From CAWKDG01 sp963848355 (GTDB lineage: Bacteria; Actinomycetota; Acidimicrobiia; Acidimicrobiales; UBA8190), in NCBI GenBank assembly GCA_963848355.1, contig CAWKDG010000004.1, positions 1 through 29,012 of the forward strand: a stretch of DNA of 29,012 nt, in the 5' to 3' direction. How positions within the stretch are numbered: the first letter of the stretch is position 1; every line of letters starts with the position of its first letter. The position numbers were made by a program, and so were the translations under genes. Below the pieces are notes generated by a model. The model was given only the letters and a program-made list of their open reading frames with translations. It was not told where the DNA came from and did no database searches. Positions 1-8,932 of the stretch are shown one piece after another.

Positions 1-152
1 TCGAATCCATTGTGCCGCCGCACCTGCTGGGGTACCTCGGTGGGGCACTCCTGGTGTTGGCCGCGGTATTCGGTCCTCCCCTCGTCGCCATGACGAGGCG
101 GCGCAGGCGGGCAGCGGCGGACTCCTCGCCAGGTCGGGAATTGGTGACATGA
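1..152 (+). CDS. C-terminal end of a membrane-anchored protein (partial)
   Basis: The reading frame that starts at base 3 is open from the window edge to the TGA at 150-152. It encodes about 49 residues: a hydrophobic stretch (roughly LLGYLGGALLVLAAVFGPPL), a run of five arginines and a short polar tail. This is the usual end of an exported protein held by a C-terminal transmembrane helix with a cytoplasmic positive stop. No LPxTG-type sorting signal is visible before the helix. The stop overlaps the next start (ATGA, 149-152), so it is the first visible gene of a coupled operon with the next two. Function cannot be told from this fragment. Confidence 0.7.
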   Translation, partial: ESIVPPHLLGYLGGALLVLAAVFGPPLVAMTRRRRRAAADSSPGRELVT

Positions 153-2893
153 GCGCGAGGACGACCAGGGTGGGCGCGCGGATCGCGGCGTGCGCGGCCA
201 TGGTGCTGGCATCGACGGGCTTGGCGATCGTGGCGCTGTCGACGCCCACTGGGGCCAAGCCCCCGAAGCCCGCGATCGCCTTGGTGAAGACGGCTTCCAT
301 CTCGACCTTCGTGGGACCGGGCACCGCTGTCACCTACAGCTACGCGGTGACCGACTCCGGCAACACGACGCTCACGTCGGTGGGCGTGACCGATCCCATG
401 CCGGGTCTGTCGGCCATCAGTTGTCCGACCACCACCCTGGCGCCGGAGACGTCGGAGACGTGCACGGCCACCTACACGACCACCCAGGCCGACGTGGACC
501 AGGGCTTCATCACCAACACGGGCACGGCCAGTGGGTCATACAAGACCACTGTCGTGACAGCCACCTCCTCGGTGACGCTGCTGGCGGTCCTGGCCCCTTC
601 CACCTGTACGTCCGACAAGGCGGAGGGGTGCATCGCCACGATTCCGTGCAGTACCGGAACGTGCCCGACCGTCGACGTCGGTCCGAACACCGACCTGCGC
701 GACGGTCAGAACGTGTCCATCAAGGTGACCGACTTTCCTTCGACGGACAGCTTCCGGGTCGCCCTGTGCTCGGGCATCACCTCGGCCACCGACCCCTCCT
801 GTCTGGCGGGGGCGTGGGAGAGCGGGACCTACAACCCGATCAGCATCCCCGTGGCCGACAACGCGACGCAGGACAACCTCACGACGGCGACGTATCCCGT
901 GTTCTTCGATCCCACAGGTCAGGAGAACAGCCTGATACCGGCACTCGACATCCTCCAGAACAACAACGAGCCCGGCTTCTACTGCGACAACACTGTCGAC
1001 CCGTGCGACATCGTCGTGACCGATGAGACCGGACAGGGGCCGATCGTCGGGTTCGGCCCTCCCGTGTCCGCCACGAACAGCGTGATCATCCCATTGACCT
1101 TCAGGGCGCTGGAGTCGGGTTGCCCGGCCAATACACCCATCCTCAACACCGATTCATCGACAAGCGTCGAGCAGTTGATACCGACCGTCGTGGACAGTAC
1201 GTGCAACCAGCCCAACGGCGTGGTCGCACTCAACACCACCGACGACACGGCGTCGGCGGTTGCGGATTTCGCCTCCGGCGGATCAGCGGTGTCCTTCGTC
1301 GACAATCCCATGGATCCGACCCAGATGACGCCGCTCCAGGGAGAGGCGTACGCCTTGATACCGGTGGCTGTGTCGGCGAGCACGGTGTCCTTCCTGGCTG
1401 GCGACATCCTCAACGGCCTATCCGTCCCGGTTTCGACATACAACCTCACCCCCAACATGGTGGCGGGTCTGATCAACTCTGCCTACGAATCACCCGAGGG
1501 GGACCCGTCGTACACCTTCCCGGGAGGGGTGCAAACCGACAACTTCGCCGATTCGGACAATCTCACGTCAGCGCTCGCCGCCTCTGGTGTGACCTGCGCG
1601 CAGCTCTACAACTGCCCGACATCCAATCAACTCAATTGGCTGGCCGACAACCTGGACGCGTTCGACCTCGTGAATCCATTGTCGGCCGACTCCGTGTTGA
1701 AGGATGGCGTGACTCCCCAGTCGTTCGGCGCCTTCATGTCCGATGTCCCGAGTGGGGCGAGCTACGAGACCACCGACTGGTTGTGCCACGCCCCGAACCC
1801 GGCCCTGAACGTGACCGTGTTCGAGCCCGACCAGCAATCAGGTAATCCCGACGCCACCCAGGTCACCGTGAACGATCCGAACTCGGCGCCGTCGACATTC
1901 ACCACGGTTCCCCAGTCCTCTGTGTGGCCACCCACCGGCGACGCGCATGCCCCATGGGTCTTTCCCACCTGTGCAGGTATCTCGGACTTCCCGTCGATTT
2001 CGGGTACTTCGAGCCAGTTCTCCGCCGCCCAGTCCCCGGCGCTCCAGGCATTCAAGATGCGCGGCTATGCGTACGGGGGCGGAGAGCTCCCCCTGCCCCA
2101 GAACGGATCGGACCCGCTGGCGGCCTTCGGGATCATGGACTCATCGGAGGCTTCGTTCTGGGGCCTGGGCGAGGCGAGCCTCGAGAACGCGAGCGGAAAC
2201 TTCGAAGCCCCCACCACGTCGAGCGTGGAGGCCGGACTGGAAGCAGCACAACCGTGCGTCGCGGTCTCGCCGACCTGTCCCGCCAACACGTACCAGTTCA
2301 ACTGGTCCGATCCCGACCCAACGGCATACCCGATGCCGGACATCACCTACGCCATCGTGCCCACTGCGGGCGTGTCGGCGGCCACGACCACGGCCATCTC
2401 GAACCTGGTGACCAACATGATCAACTTCTCGACCTCGGGAACGCTGCCCTCCGGGTACTACCCGATGCCGACCGGCATGGCCACGGCCGCCCTGGCCGCT
2501 CTGCACACCGCCCTCTACGCATCACCCGCTTCGTCGGCCGACAATGCTCGCTCGTCGTCCCTCTCGAATGTGTACACGATTCCCGCAAGCAACGCTCCCA
2601 CCGCTTCTTCCTCGTCGACGATCTCGACGCTTTCGCCGAACCCGCCGACGACCGCCGCCACCCAGTTGACGACGAAGGGCGCTCCGTCGAGCCCAGTGGC
2701 CAAGGCTCCGAAAGGCAGATCGCGCTCTCCGGTGATTCCCGTTGACCTGAGCGTGATCATCCTGGGCACGGCCAGTCGGCTCCTCCTGCCGTCTGCCCTC
2801 GTCGTGGCGCTCCTCTGCTTCGTCGGTGGATTCTTGATCCTACGGCGCGCCCGATCCAACCGGACGCGCGCAGTTGCGGGGGAGGTCTCATGA
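149..2893 (+). CDS. Large exported, C-terminally anchored surface protein with DUF11-like and neocarzinostatin-like domains
   Basis: A 914-residue protein. Residues 1-36 form a signal peptide with basic residues and a hydrophobic core. Residues about 40-145 resemble a DUF11/DUF7507 bacterial surface repeat (VTYSYAVTDSGN, then a Cys pair). Residues about 172-292 look like a neocarzinostatin-type Ig-like domain, with DLRDGQNVSIKVTDF and spaced cysteines ending in CDIVVTD. Residues about 325-750 contain patches that recall PstS-like binding proteins (YALIPVAVSAS, YNLTPNMVAGLI), a weak resemblance. A Ser/Thr/Pro-rich linker leads to one transmembrane helix near residue 880 and an RRARSNR tail. 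There is no LPxTG motif. The ATG overlaps the upstream stop, and its own stop overlaps the downstream start (ATGA at 2890). It is probably displayed on the cell surface; the ligand is unknown. Confidence 0.8.
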   Translation: MSARTTRVGARIAACAAMVLASTGLAIVALSTPTGAKPPKPAIALVKTASISTFVGPGTAVTYSYAVTDSGNTTLTSVGVTDPMPGLSAISCPTTTLAPETSETCTATYTTTQADVDQGFITNTGTASGSYKTTVVTATSSVTLLAVLAPSTCTSDKAEGCIATIPCSTGTCPTVDVGPNTDLRDGQNVSIKVTDFPSTDSFRVALCSGITSATDPSCLAGAWESGTYNPISIPVADNATQDNLTTATYPVFFDPTGQENSLIPALDILQNNNEPGFYCDNTVDPCDIVVTDETGQGPIVGFGPPVSATNSVIIPLTFRALESGCPANTPILNTDSSTSVEQLIPTVVDSTCNQPNGVVALNTTDDTASAVADFASGGSAVSFVDNPMDPTQMTPLQGEAYALIPVAVSASTVSFLAGDILNGLSVPVSTYNLTPNMVAGLINSAYESPEGDPSYTFPGGVQTDNFADSDNLTSALAASGVTCAQLYNCPTSNQLNWLADNLDAFDLVNPLSADSVLKDGVTPQSFGAFMSDVPSGASYETTDWLCHAPNPALNVTVFEPDQQSGNPDATQVTVNDPNSAPSTFTTVPQSSVWPPTGDAHAPWVFPTCAGISDFPSISGTSSQFSAAQSPALQAFKMRGYAYGGGELPLPQNGSDPLAAFGIMDSSEASFWGLGEASLENASGNFEAPTTSSVEAGLEAAQPCVAVSPTCPANTYQFNWSDPDPTAYPMPDITYAIVPTAGVSAATTTAISNLVTNMINFSTSGTLPSGYYPMPTGMATAALAALHTALYASPASSADNARSSSLSNVYTIPASNAPTASSSSTISTLSPNPPTTAATQLTTKGAPSSPVAKAPKGRSRSPVIPVDLSVIILGTASRLLLPSALVVALLCFVGGFLILRRARSNRTRAVAGEVS

Positions 2894-3882
2894 CGACCAC
2901 AGACGTCACAGACGAGCGGGATCCTCTCTCCGGTGCCGACTCCTGGCCCATGCTGCGAAGCGTCGCTGGCGATGAGAATGGGCACTCGGAAGAGGATGAC
3001 GACGTCGTCGGCCATGGGGTTCACCGAGGGGTTCATCGAAAGGCGTCGGGCTCGGCGTCGGCGATTGTCCACGTCGGGGTGGCGCTGGTCACAGTCGCTG
3101 CGCTGTTGGCCGCCTTCTTCGCCTACGTCTTCTTGTTCAGCGGTGTCACGGCCAGTAGGAACCAGCAACGGCTCACGGCATCGCTCATCGGCCATCCCCT
3201 GACGGTGACCAGTCTGGTCGAAGGGCACCCCCCGTCCGAAGGCAGTGCGATCGCCGTGCTCGATATCCCCGCCCTCGAGCTGCACCAGGTCGTGGTCGAG
3301 GGCACGAGCGCGGCAGATCTCATGAAAGGTCCTGGTCTCATGCCTGGGACCGTGCTACCCGGCACACCGGGCAATGCGGTCATCGCCGGTCGGCGGGTCA
3401 CCTTCGGCGCGCCGTTCCGTTCGGTCGACACACTCAGGCGCGGTCAGAAGATCAAGGTGGTCGACGGGGCCGGCACGTTCACCTATGTGGTCAGCCACGT
3501 GAGGACGGTCCCGTCCGGACATCGGGACGTGGTCGGACCGACCGCCACGAACCGGCTCACGCTGATCACCGCCGACGCAGGCCTCCTCACCAGCGGCCGA
3601 CTGGTCGTCGTGGCGCAGCTCAAAGGAGCGCCTGCGAGGGTCGACGCGGTGACGGGTCGGATCCCCCCGAAGACGGCCCTGGCCCTCAACGGCGACCCGG
3701 CGGCCGGGTGGCTCACCCCCGTCTGGATGCTGATCACTGTGGGTGTTGTCGTCGCTGCCGCAGCGGCGGCGCGACGTTGGGGCCAAGCGTGGCTCGTCTA
3801 CCTCTTCGTTGCCCCGATCGTGCTTATGTGCGGGCTCTTTGCCTGCCAGGCTCTGGCACGCGCCCTCCCCGCCACGTTCTGA
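2890..3882 (+). CDS. Sortase-fold membrane protein lacking the catalytic His and Cys (pseudo-sortase)
   Basis: A 330-residue protein with a cytoplasmic N-terminus, a transmembrane helix at about residues 60-87, a sortase domain at about 115-245 and two further helices at about 275-325. The fold is shown by IAVLDIPALELHQVVVEG, the GTPGNAVIAG strand, FGAPFRSVDTLRRG and the final GRLVVVAQL. In active class E/F sortases the first motif reads AGHR and the second TLxTC. Here they read AGRR (Arg168 in place of His) and TLITA (Ala228 in place of Cys), while the third catalytic residue, Arg237, is kept. It therefore should not cleave sorting signals. Its translation is coupled to the surface protein upstream by ATGA, which suggests a structural or docking role with those anchored proteins. 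It could instead be decaying, but the frame is intact. Confidence 0.85.
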   Translation: MTTTDVTDERDPLSGADSWPMLRSVAGDENGHSEEDDDVVGHGVHRGVHRKASGSASAIVHVGVALVTVAALLAAFFAYVFLFSGVTASRNQQRLTASLIGHPLTVTSLVEGHPPSEGSAIAVLDIPALELHQVVVEGTSAADLMKGPGLMPGTVLPGTPGNAVIAGRRVTFGAPFRSVDTLRRGQKIKVVDGAGTFTYVVSHVRTVPSGHRDVVGPTATNRLTLITADAGLLTSGRLVVVAQLKGAPARVDAVTGRIPPKTALALNGDPAAGWLTPVWMLITVGVVVAAAAAARRWGQAWLVYLFVAPIVLMCGLFACQALARALPATF

Positions 3883-4225
3883 GCAGCCCGCCACTGAGTC
3901 CTCGCCGACTCGGTCGGCACTGCCGGACGCCGTGGGCTTCGTTCCCGCACGGCGCCTACTCAGAGTGGCGCGCCATTCCGGTTTCGTCTGTTCCGGCATT
4001 AAGGGGGTGCCGTCAGGCGTAAACGGGGGAGCATCTTGGTCGGCAGTCGCCTCCCACCACACCTTGTGGCCGTGCAACTACAAATGTCTGTCAAGCAAAC
4101 CCGCACGTCACCAAGAGTTCATCCAAAGCCCGTGCATTCGTGACGTTCAGATTACCTGGCTTCTTTAGGTTGCCATGGGGGGACGGATGGGCCCCTGCGA
4201 CCATTCACCAATCATAAGGAGAAAC
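3883..4225 (+). promoter_or_regulatory. Intergenic region with probable promoter and leader of the downstream secreted protein
   Basis: About 340 bases without a convincing gene. The part from about 4070 is clearly less GC-rich than its surroundings. A TAGGTT hexamer at 4166-4171 fits the TANNNT -10 form, with no good -35 box at the usual distance. A strong ribosome binding site, AAGGAG at 4216-4221, lies five bases before the ATG at 4226. That site is why the start is put there and not at an in-frame ATG at 4175. Confidence 0.45.
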
Positions 4226-6143
4226 ATGTTGCGAACTTTGTTCACGCGCCGAACGGGCCGCGCTTTGTGCGCGGTTTCGATCGGTGTCGCGACCATGGGA
4301 GCCACAGTGGCGGCAACGTCCTCTGCGGCGTTTGCTGCCGCACCGGCGCCCAAGCTCACGTCGGCGTCGCCTAACCAGGTCACCACCGCAGGTGGTCAGA
4401 CGGTGACCCTCACGGGCACGACCCTCAAGAAGAGCGGCTACACCACCAGGGTGAACTTCGGTCCCAGCACTGGCATTACCCCCCAGGCTGGTTACACCGC
4501 TACGTCGGTGAAATTCACCGTCCCCGCGGAGGGCACGGCCGCTGTTGAGTCCGTCACCGTGGTGCTGAAGAAGGGGACGCACTCGTACACCTCGAATGCC
4601 GAGAGTGTCACCGACGTGGGTCCCGACTGGCTTCCCCCGGCATCGCTGATCATCGGCTCGGGGTCGGCGACGACCTACGACGTCATGGATCACCTGGGCG
4701 ACCTCTTCGAGGAGTCCCCGGGCTGTGACCTCACCAACACGAACGACAACCAGTACGACCTGCAGTGCAGCAACCAGCTCGGTACGACCAGCCCCGGCGA
4801 CACGTACGGTGAAGCAGGTGGTCAGGCTGGTCTTCCTGTGGGCAACGAGAACCCGATCGACGACTACTACGCCAATGCTCCGGCCACCGGTTCCGGAAAC
4901 GGCCGTAGCCAGGCGACCAATGCTGCCCCTGCCGGCGACCCGACAAACCCGCTGCTCGGTGGTCCCGACGGCATCGCCGCGTTCAACGTCAGCTTCGCAC
5001 GGTCGTCGTCGTACTCCTCCAACGCGGAGCTGAACTACGTGGGCTACGCAACGGACGGCGTGTCCTGGGTCTCCGAGGCCTGCATCGAAGCGGCAACTGG
5101 GGCTTGTGCCAATAACCACATCGGAATGGCCAACCAGACCTTCCCGACCGGCGCCACCCCGCATTGGGACGTGACGGATATTTCGGTGAACAACCTGAAG
5201 GCGATCTGGGCCGACACGTTCAACTGCAACCTGGACGGCACGTCCGGCGTTGACGGGACGAACGTGACGATGGACTGGCGTTGCCTGGAGCTTGCTCAGG
5301 GCGTCCAGACTCCGGCCTCGCTTACTTCAAACGGTGAAGGTTTTGGCGGGCCTGCGGAGCCGATCGACTGCTACACCACGCAGACGGCTTCGGGCACCTA
5401 CAGCACCTGGAAGTCCTTCCTCGGATTCGGCCAGCCTCCGGCTTGCGCCAGCAGCGAACTTGGTGACGGGTCCGCCGATACGCAATCCGCGGCGGATCAT
5501 CAGAACCTGACCGAGAACCAGATGGGCGTCATCGACTCGAACCAGGGGACGGCGTCGCCTGGCCACCCGAACGATGCGCAGTGGGCCATCTACTTCTTCT
5601 CGTACGGCAAGTTCACCCAGACGTGCCAGCAGGTCGCGGGGAACACCCAGGTGATCAACCCGCCGGGGTCGACGGGTGCCCAGATTCAGGGCACGTGCAT
5701 CGGCCAGAACACCTCACCCCCCGACGTCACGCAGTTCGGATCGATCGGCGGTATCTACGCTGACGCCAAGACGATCCAGGGCAACGGTGACTTGACCGGT
5801 GTGACGTTCCTGGACCCGCGTGTTGTACAACGCTTACCCGAACACAGCGGCCCCCAACCCGGCGAGCGCCGCGACGCTCAACTTCGTCGGAGCTGGCGGC
5901 TTCCTGTGCAACCCGGATACGAAGACGGAGACCGATTACAACTCCGGTATCACCTACCGGACTGAGATCGAGAACGCCATCATCGGAGACGGGTTCTTCC
6001 CGCTGGACGTCAGCCAGACCACGTTCCTGCAGCCCTCATTGACGGGCTCCACGGTGCCGTCAGCTGCACAGACGGCGGCCTACTACCCGGCTGACTCCAA
6101 CCAGGCCGGAGGCGTACAGGGATACTGCGACCCGCGTAACTAA
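4226..6143 (+). pseudogene. Exported IPT/TIG plus PstS-like substrate-binding protein, frameshifted near 5820
   Basis: A signal peptide (residues 1-38, ending AAFA) is followed by an IPT/TIG-like Ig domain (about 43-130) and a periplasmic-binding-protein-like region. The latter begins with IIGSGSATTYDVM (about 142-154) and contains TGSGNGRS (221-228) and FNVSFARSSS (253-262), which match the ligand-loop patterns of PstS-type proteins. The frame that starts at 4226 runs into unrelated sequence after residue 532. The neighbouring frame continues sensibly from 5820 (VLYNAYPNTAAPNPASAATL) to the stop at 6141-6143. Loss of one TG from a TGTG run at the junction would explain it: restoring it gives RVLYNAYPN and about 639 residues. 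Either the gene is truly broken or this is a sequence error. A terminator follows 50 bases downstream. Confidence 0.75.
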
Positions 6144-6196
6144 CGGCTAGTCAGTACCTGTAGTACCAGTACGGAAGCGCCCTCGAGGCGCCATCG

Positions 6197-6230
6197 AGAG
6201 GGGGTCCGGCTTCGGCCGGGCCCCCTCTTT
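6197..6230 (+). terminator. Rho-independent-type terminator with TTCG loop
   Basis: A near-perfect 14-bp stem (AGAGGGGGTCCGGC with GCCGGGCCCCCTCT, one G-T wobble) is closed by a TTCG tetraloop and followed by TTTCC. It lies 50 bases after the secreted-protein stop and points in the right direction. The T run is short, as is common in high-GC genomes. It also separates this gene from the convergent lipoprotein gene. Confidence 0.8.
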
Positions 6231-6295
6231 CCGTTTCTCGGACGGTGTCGCTCGGCGTCTGAACTGAAGAATCCGAGGCACATCCGTGTCTGTCG

Positions 6296-6844
6296 TCAAG
6301 CCGTGCGGAAAGAGGAAAGGAATGCTCGCGCTGTATTCGCACTGGCCGTGACCGCAAGAACGATGAAGACCGTCTTGCCCTGGGCAATCAGGAGCGTTCC
6401 TTCCGACGTCGTCGGGTCTGTCGCTCCTTGGCGCTTATAGACGGATGACGTCTCGGGACCGACGAACTCGACACCCGATTTTCTGTCAATCGTCACACGC
6501 CGGACACCACGTTGGTCAGCGAAGTAAGCAACGTACTCCGTTGCGCTGATGGCGGAGGCTAGGACAAAGACGCCGACCGCATAGGTTGGCGGGGGAGGTG
6601 TGGGTGATGCATTGGCGAAGATGTGCGCGTCGTTGCTGACGGCGTATGCGTACACCTTGCTTCCCAGTGGCAGGGATTCGAGAATCGCCTTCGTATCTGC
6701 TTCACTCGTCGGCGTCGAGGGGAAGGCAATAGAGAACCGGTGGCCTGGAGGCCCGTAGACGGCCCCATTGGCCGTGCCGGAGCTACACCCCGCCAGGACG
6801 AGACCGGCCAGGGTGACGACCGCAGCGAAGCGTAGTGACCTCAC
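6296..6844 (-). CDS. Small lipoprotein, function unknown
   Basis: A 182-residue protein with a type II signal peptide and lipobox LAGC (Cys at residue 20), so it is probably lipid-anchored outside the membrane. The remainder is a mixed alpha/beta domain: YGPPGHRFSIAFPSTP near the start, a Pro-rich turn, and a TVFIVLAVTAS strand near the end. This resembles small Actinobacterial lipoproteins built around one FSxxFPxxP motif, but no function can be given. The start is GTG, preceded by a G-rich ribosome site (AAGGGGGG) four bases away. It is transcribed alone, convergent with the upstream terminator. Confidence 0.75.
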   Translation of the reverse strand: MRSLRFAAVVTLAGLVLAGCSSGTANGAVYGPPGHRFSIAFPSTPTSEADTKAILESLPLGSKVYAYAVSNDAHIFANASPTPPPPTYAVGVFVLASAISATEYVAYFADQRGVRRVTIDRKSGVEFVGPETSSVYKRQGATDPTTSEGTLLIAQGKTVFIVLAVTASANTARAFLSSFRTA

Positions 6845-7156
6845 GTTCCCCCCTTGTGGGACGAAGCACCAGGCTAAAACCCTTGGTCATGACAGTCCGT
6901 GATGGCGGTGAAATGTGGATAGGTGGCCGGTTAGCGTCGCCTTGCGTCCGTGGAGCCGCTCAGTAGCGCTTGGTCGACGGCTGCCACCTGACGCGGGATC
7001 CGGTCGAGCTCATCACTGGGGCTGGATTCACGATCATGCACATCGAGCAGCGTTACGCCACGGGTCCGAGACCCTGGACGTGGTTCAGTGCCGGGACAGC
7101 GGTGAGGCCGGGATGAGGGTCCGGCGACAGGTCGCTGACCGGGGTGGATCGTCGTT
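6845..7156. other. Gene-poor spacer with a possible coding remnant
   Basis: About 310 bases with no convincing intact gene. On the minus strand, bases about 6931-7040 read ELDRIPRQVAAVDQALLSG, which recalls the N-terminal helix of TraR/DksA-type proteins. It has no zinc finger and no credible start, so it is not called as a gene. The part next to 6844 should hold the promoter of the lipoprotein gene, but no clear -10/-35 pair stands out. Confidence 0.35.
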
Positions 7157-8860
7157 CTAGGCCGTGACACGCGGGGGGTCGGCGACGGCCGTTCCGGTGG
7201 CGTGAAGGCGTTCGAACACCAGGCGGACGGCCATCGACCCCTCGCCGATGGCCGTCGCACAGCGCTTGACCGACCCACTGCGGACGTCGCCGACGCAGAA
7301 GATGCCGGGACGGCTGGTCTCGAGAAAGAGCGGCGCCCGGCCGTCGGCATCGGGATCTGGCTCGGGGACCTCGGTGCCGGTGAGGAGGAACCCGTGAGTG
7401 TCGGTGGCCAACTGCCCGTCGAGCCACTGGGTGGCGGGCTGGGCGCCGATGAAGACGAACAACCCCCGCGCCGCCAGCGTCTCCTTCTCCGACCGGGCGT
7501 TGTCGACGAGCTCGATGCTCTCGAGCCGGTCCTCCCCGATCAGTCTGGTCACCTCGGTGTGGGGCAGAACCTTGATGTGGGGAATGCGGTCGATCTGGTC
7601 GATCAGGTAGCGCGACATCGAGGTCTCGAGCGACGGACCGCGGATGGCGATGTACACCTGGGAGCAGGTCGAGCCCAGGTACAGAGCGGCCTGGCCGGCC
7701 GAGTTCCCGCCGCCGACGATGACGACGGGGCCGTCACCGCAGGCCATCGCCTCCATCTGGGTGGCGGCGTAGTAGACGCCGACCCCTTCGAAGTCGGACA
7801 GGCGGTCGAGGGGGAGGCGGTTGTACCGGGCGCCGGTGGCGATGATGACCGAGCGGGCGCTGATCACCTCGCCGCTTTCGAACGTCACGTGATGGATGTC
7901 GCTGTCGGAGGCCAGAGACACAGCCCTCGACGCGAGCATGATGCAGACCCCGAACTTCTGCGCCTGCAGCGCGGCGCGCGCGGCCAGCTCCTCCCCGGAG
8001 AGGCCGGCGGGAAAGCCCAGGTAGTTCTCGATCCGCGACGACATCCCGGCCTGGCCCCCGAGAGCGGTGTCCTCCGCCAGGGTCGTGGCCATCCCCTCGG
8101 AGGCGCCGTAGACCGAGGCCGCCAGTCCGGCGGGTCCCCCGCCCAGGACCAGCAGATCGCAGACATCGGTCAGGCCGTGATCGCTGGCCCCGGAGAGGCC
8201 GAGCGCATCGAGCAGAGCGCGGCTTCCCGGATTGCGGAGCAACGGGCCACCGGGAACGATGACGATGGGAAGGTCCTCGACGGGCACGTCGAGCTCGCGC
8301 AGCATCGTCTCGGCCTCCGGTGAGGACTCGAGGTCCAGCCACTTCGAGGGAAGCCGGTTCCGGGCCAGCACTTCGAGGAGCCGTCGGGTGTCGGGGTGGA
8401 AGCGGGAGCCGATCAGGGTGAGGCCGGACCCGATGTGCGTCAGGATCGAGTGCCTCAACAGGAAGGCCCTGAGGATGAGCTCGCTCAGGTCGAGCTCCTG
8501 GGCCATGACGATCCGCAACTTCTCGGGGTTGACCCGCAGGACCCGGCCCGGCGTCATCGCCGCTGCCGTGAGGTACACGTGCTGGCCGGTGAGCAGACCG
8601 ATCTCTCCGAGGAACTGCGAGGGACCGTAGGTGGCGAGGACGGTCTGATCGGGCCGGCCGTAGTTCTCGATGATCTCCGCCTGACCGCTGAGAAGGACGA
8701 TCAGGTCGTAGGTCTCGTCGCCTTCGGCGAAGAGCACCTCCCCGGGGGCCACATCCGACTCGCTGCCGTAGGTGCGCAGGACGGCGATCTGGGCCGCGTC
8801 GAGGACGGGGGAGCGCCCGGCCTGGAAGTGGGTGAGGGCGGCAACCGAAGGATCCGGCAT
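7157..8860 (-). CDS. Fusion of cyclic-nucleotide-binding domain and thioredoxin-reductase-like flavoprotein
   Basis: From the chosen start the protein has 567 residues. An N-terminal Crp-type cyclic-nucleotide-binding domain (LFAEGDETYDLIVLLSGQAE, FLGEIGLLTGQ) is followed by a short thioredoxin-like segment (DLPIVIVPGG) and a two-dinucleotide-domain flavoprotein. The FAD motif is LVLGGGPAGLAAS, the NAD(P)H motif VVIVGGGNSAGQAA, and the C-terminal FAD motif GIFCVGDVRSGSVKRCA. The redox CxxC that thioredoxin reductases carry just before the NADPH motif is absent: the site reads YYAATQMEAMACGDG. It probably passes electrons to something other than thioredoxin, gated by a nucleotide or ligand; this is inferred. 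An in-frame ATG at 8923 would leave only 9 bp to the divergent gene. The ATG at 8860 follows a well-placed -10 box and is preferred. Confidence 0.85.
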   Translation of the reverse strand: MPDPSVAALTHFQAGRSPVLDAAQIAVLRTYGSESDVAPGEVLFAEGDETYDLIVLLSGQAEIIENYGRPDQTVLATYGPSQFLGEIGLLTGQHVYLTAAAMTPGRVLRVNPEKLRIVMAQELDLSELILRAFLLRHSILTHIGSGLTLIGSRFHPDTRRLLEVLARNRLPSKWLDLESSPEAETMLRELDVPVEDLPIVIVPGGPLLRNPGSRALLDALGLSGASDHGLTDVCDLLVLGGGPAGLAASVYGASEGMATTLAEDTALGGQAGMSSRIENYLGFPAGLSGEELAARAALQAQKFGVCIMLASRAVSLASDSDIHHVTFESGEVISARSVIIATGARYNRLPLDRLSDFEGVGVYYAATQMEAMACGDGPVVIVGGGNSAGQAALYLGSTCSQVYIAIRGPSLETSMSRYLIDQIDRIPHIKVLPHTEVTRLIGEDRLESIELVDNARSEKETLAARGLFVFIGAQPATQWLDGQLATDTHGFLLTGTEVPEPDPDADGRAPLFLETSRPGIFCVGDVRSGSVKRCATAIGEGSMAVRLVFERLHATGTAVADPPRVTA

Positions 8861-8868
8861 GTGGAGGG

Positions 8869-8874
8869 AGGATA
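8869..8874 (-). promoter_or_regulatory. Probable -10 box for leaderless transcription
   Basis: On the minus strand TATCCT lies eight bases before the ATG at 8860 and matches TANNNT. No Shine-Dalgarno sequence precedes that ATG. Both facts favour a leaderless mRNA that starts at or near the codon. The 72 bp between this start and the divergent GTG at 8933 would then serve both genes. Confidence 0.5.
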
Positions 8875-8932
8875 CCGGGACGGGGCCGACCTTCGCTCCC
8901 CGACCACCCCCGTCATCCGGCATGCTGGGGCC

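Noticed and set aside
2600..2893. Sorting signal (LPxTG) at the end of the 914-residue protein
   Set aside because: No LPxTG or close variant precedes the C-terminal helix, so classical sortase anchoring is not supported.
6931..7060. Possible TraR/DksA-like fragment (ELDRIPRQVAAVDQALLSG, minus strand)
   Set aside because: Only one helix is similar, no zinc-finger cysteines follow, and there is no start. It could be chance.
7202..8323. Long open frame on the plus strand opposite the flavoprotein gene
   Set aside because: It is rich in Gly, Arg, Asp and Gln without any domain, which is typical of antisense frames in high-GC genes. The minus-strand protein has clear motifs throughout.
8396..8932. 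Upstream extension of the VOC gene by about 180 codons
   Set aside because: The extension is antisense to the flavoprotein gene and has no resemblance to VOC proteins. The GTG at 8933 gives a normal family N-terminus.
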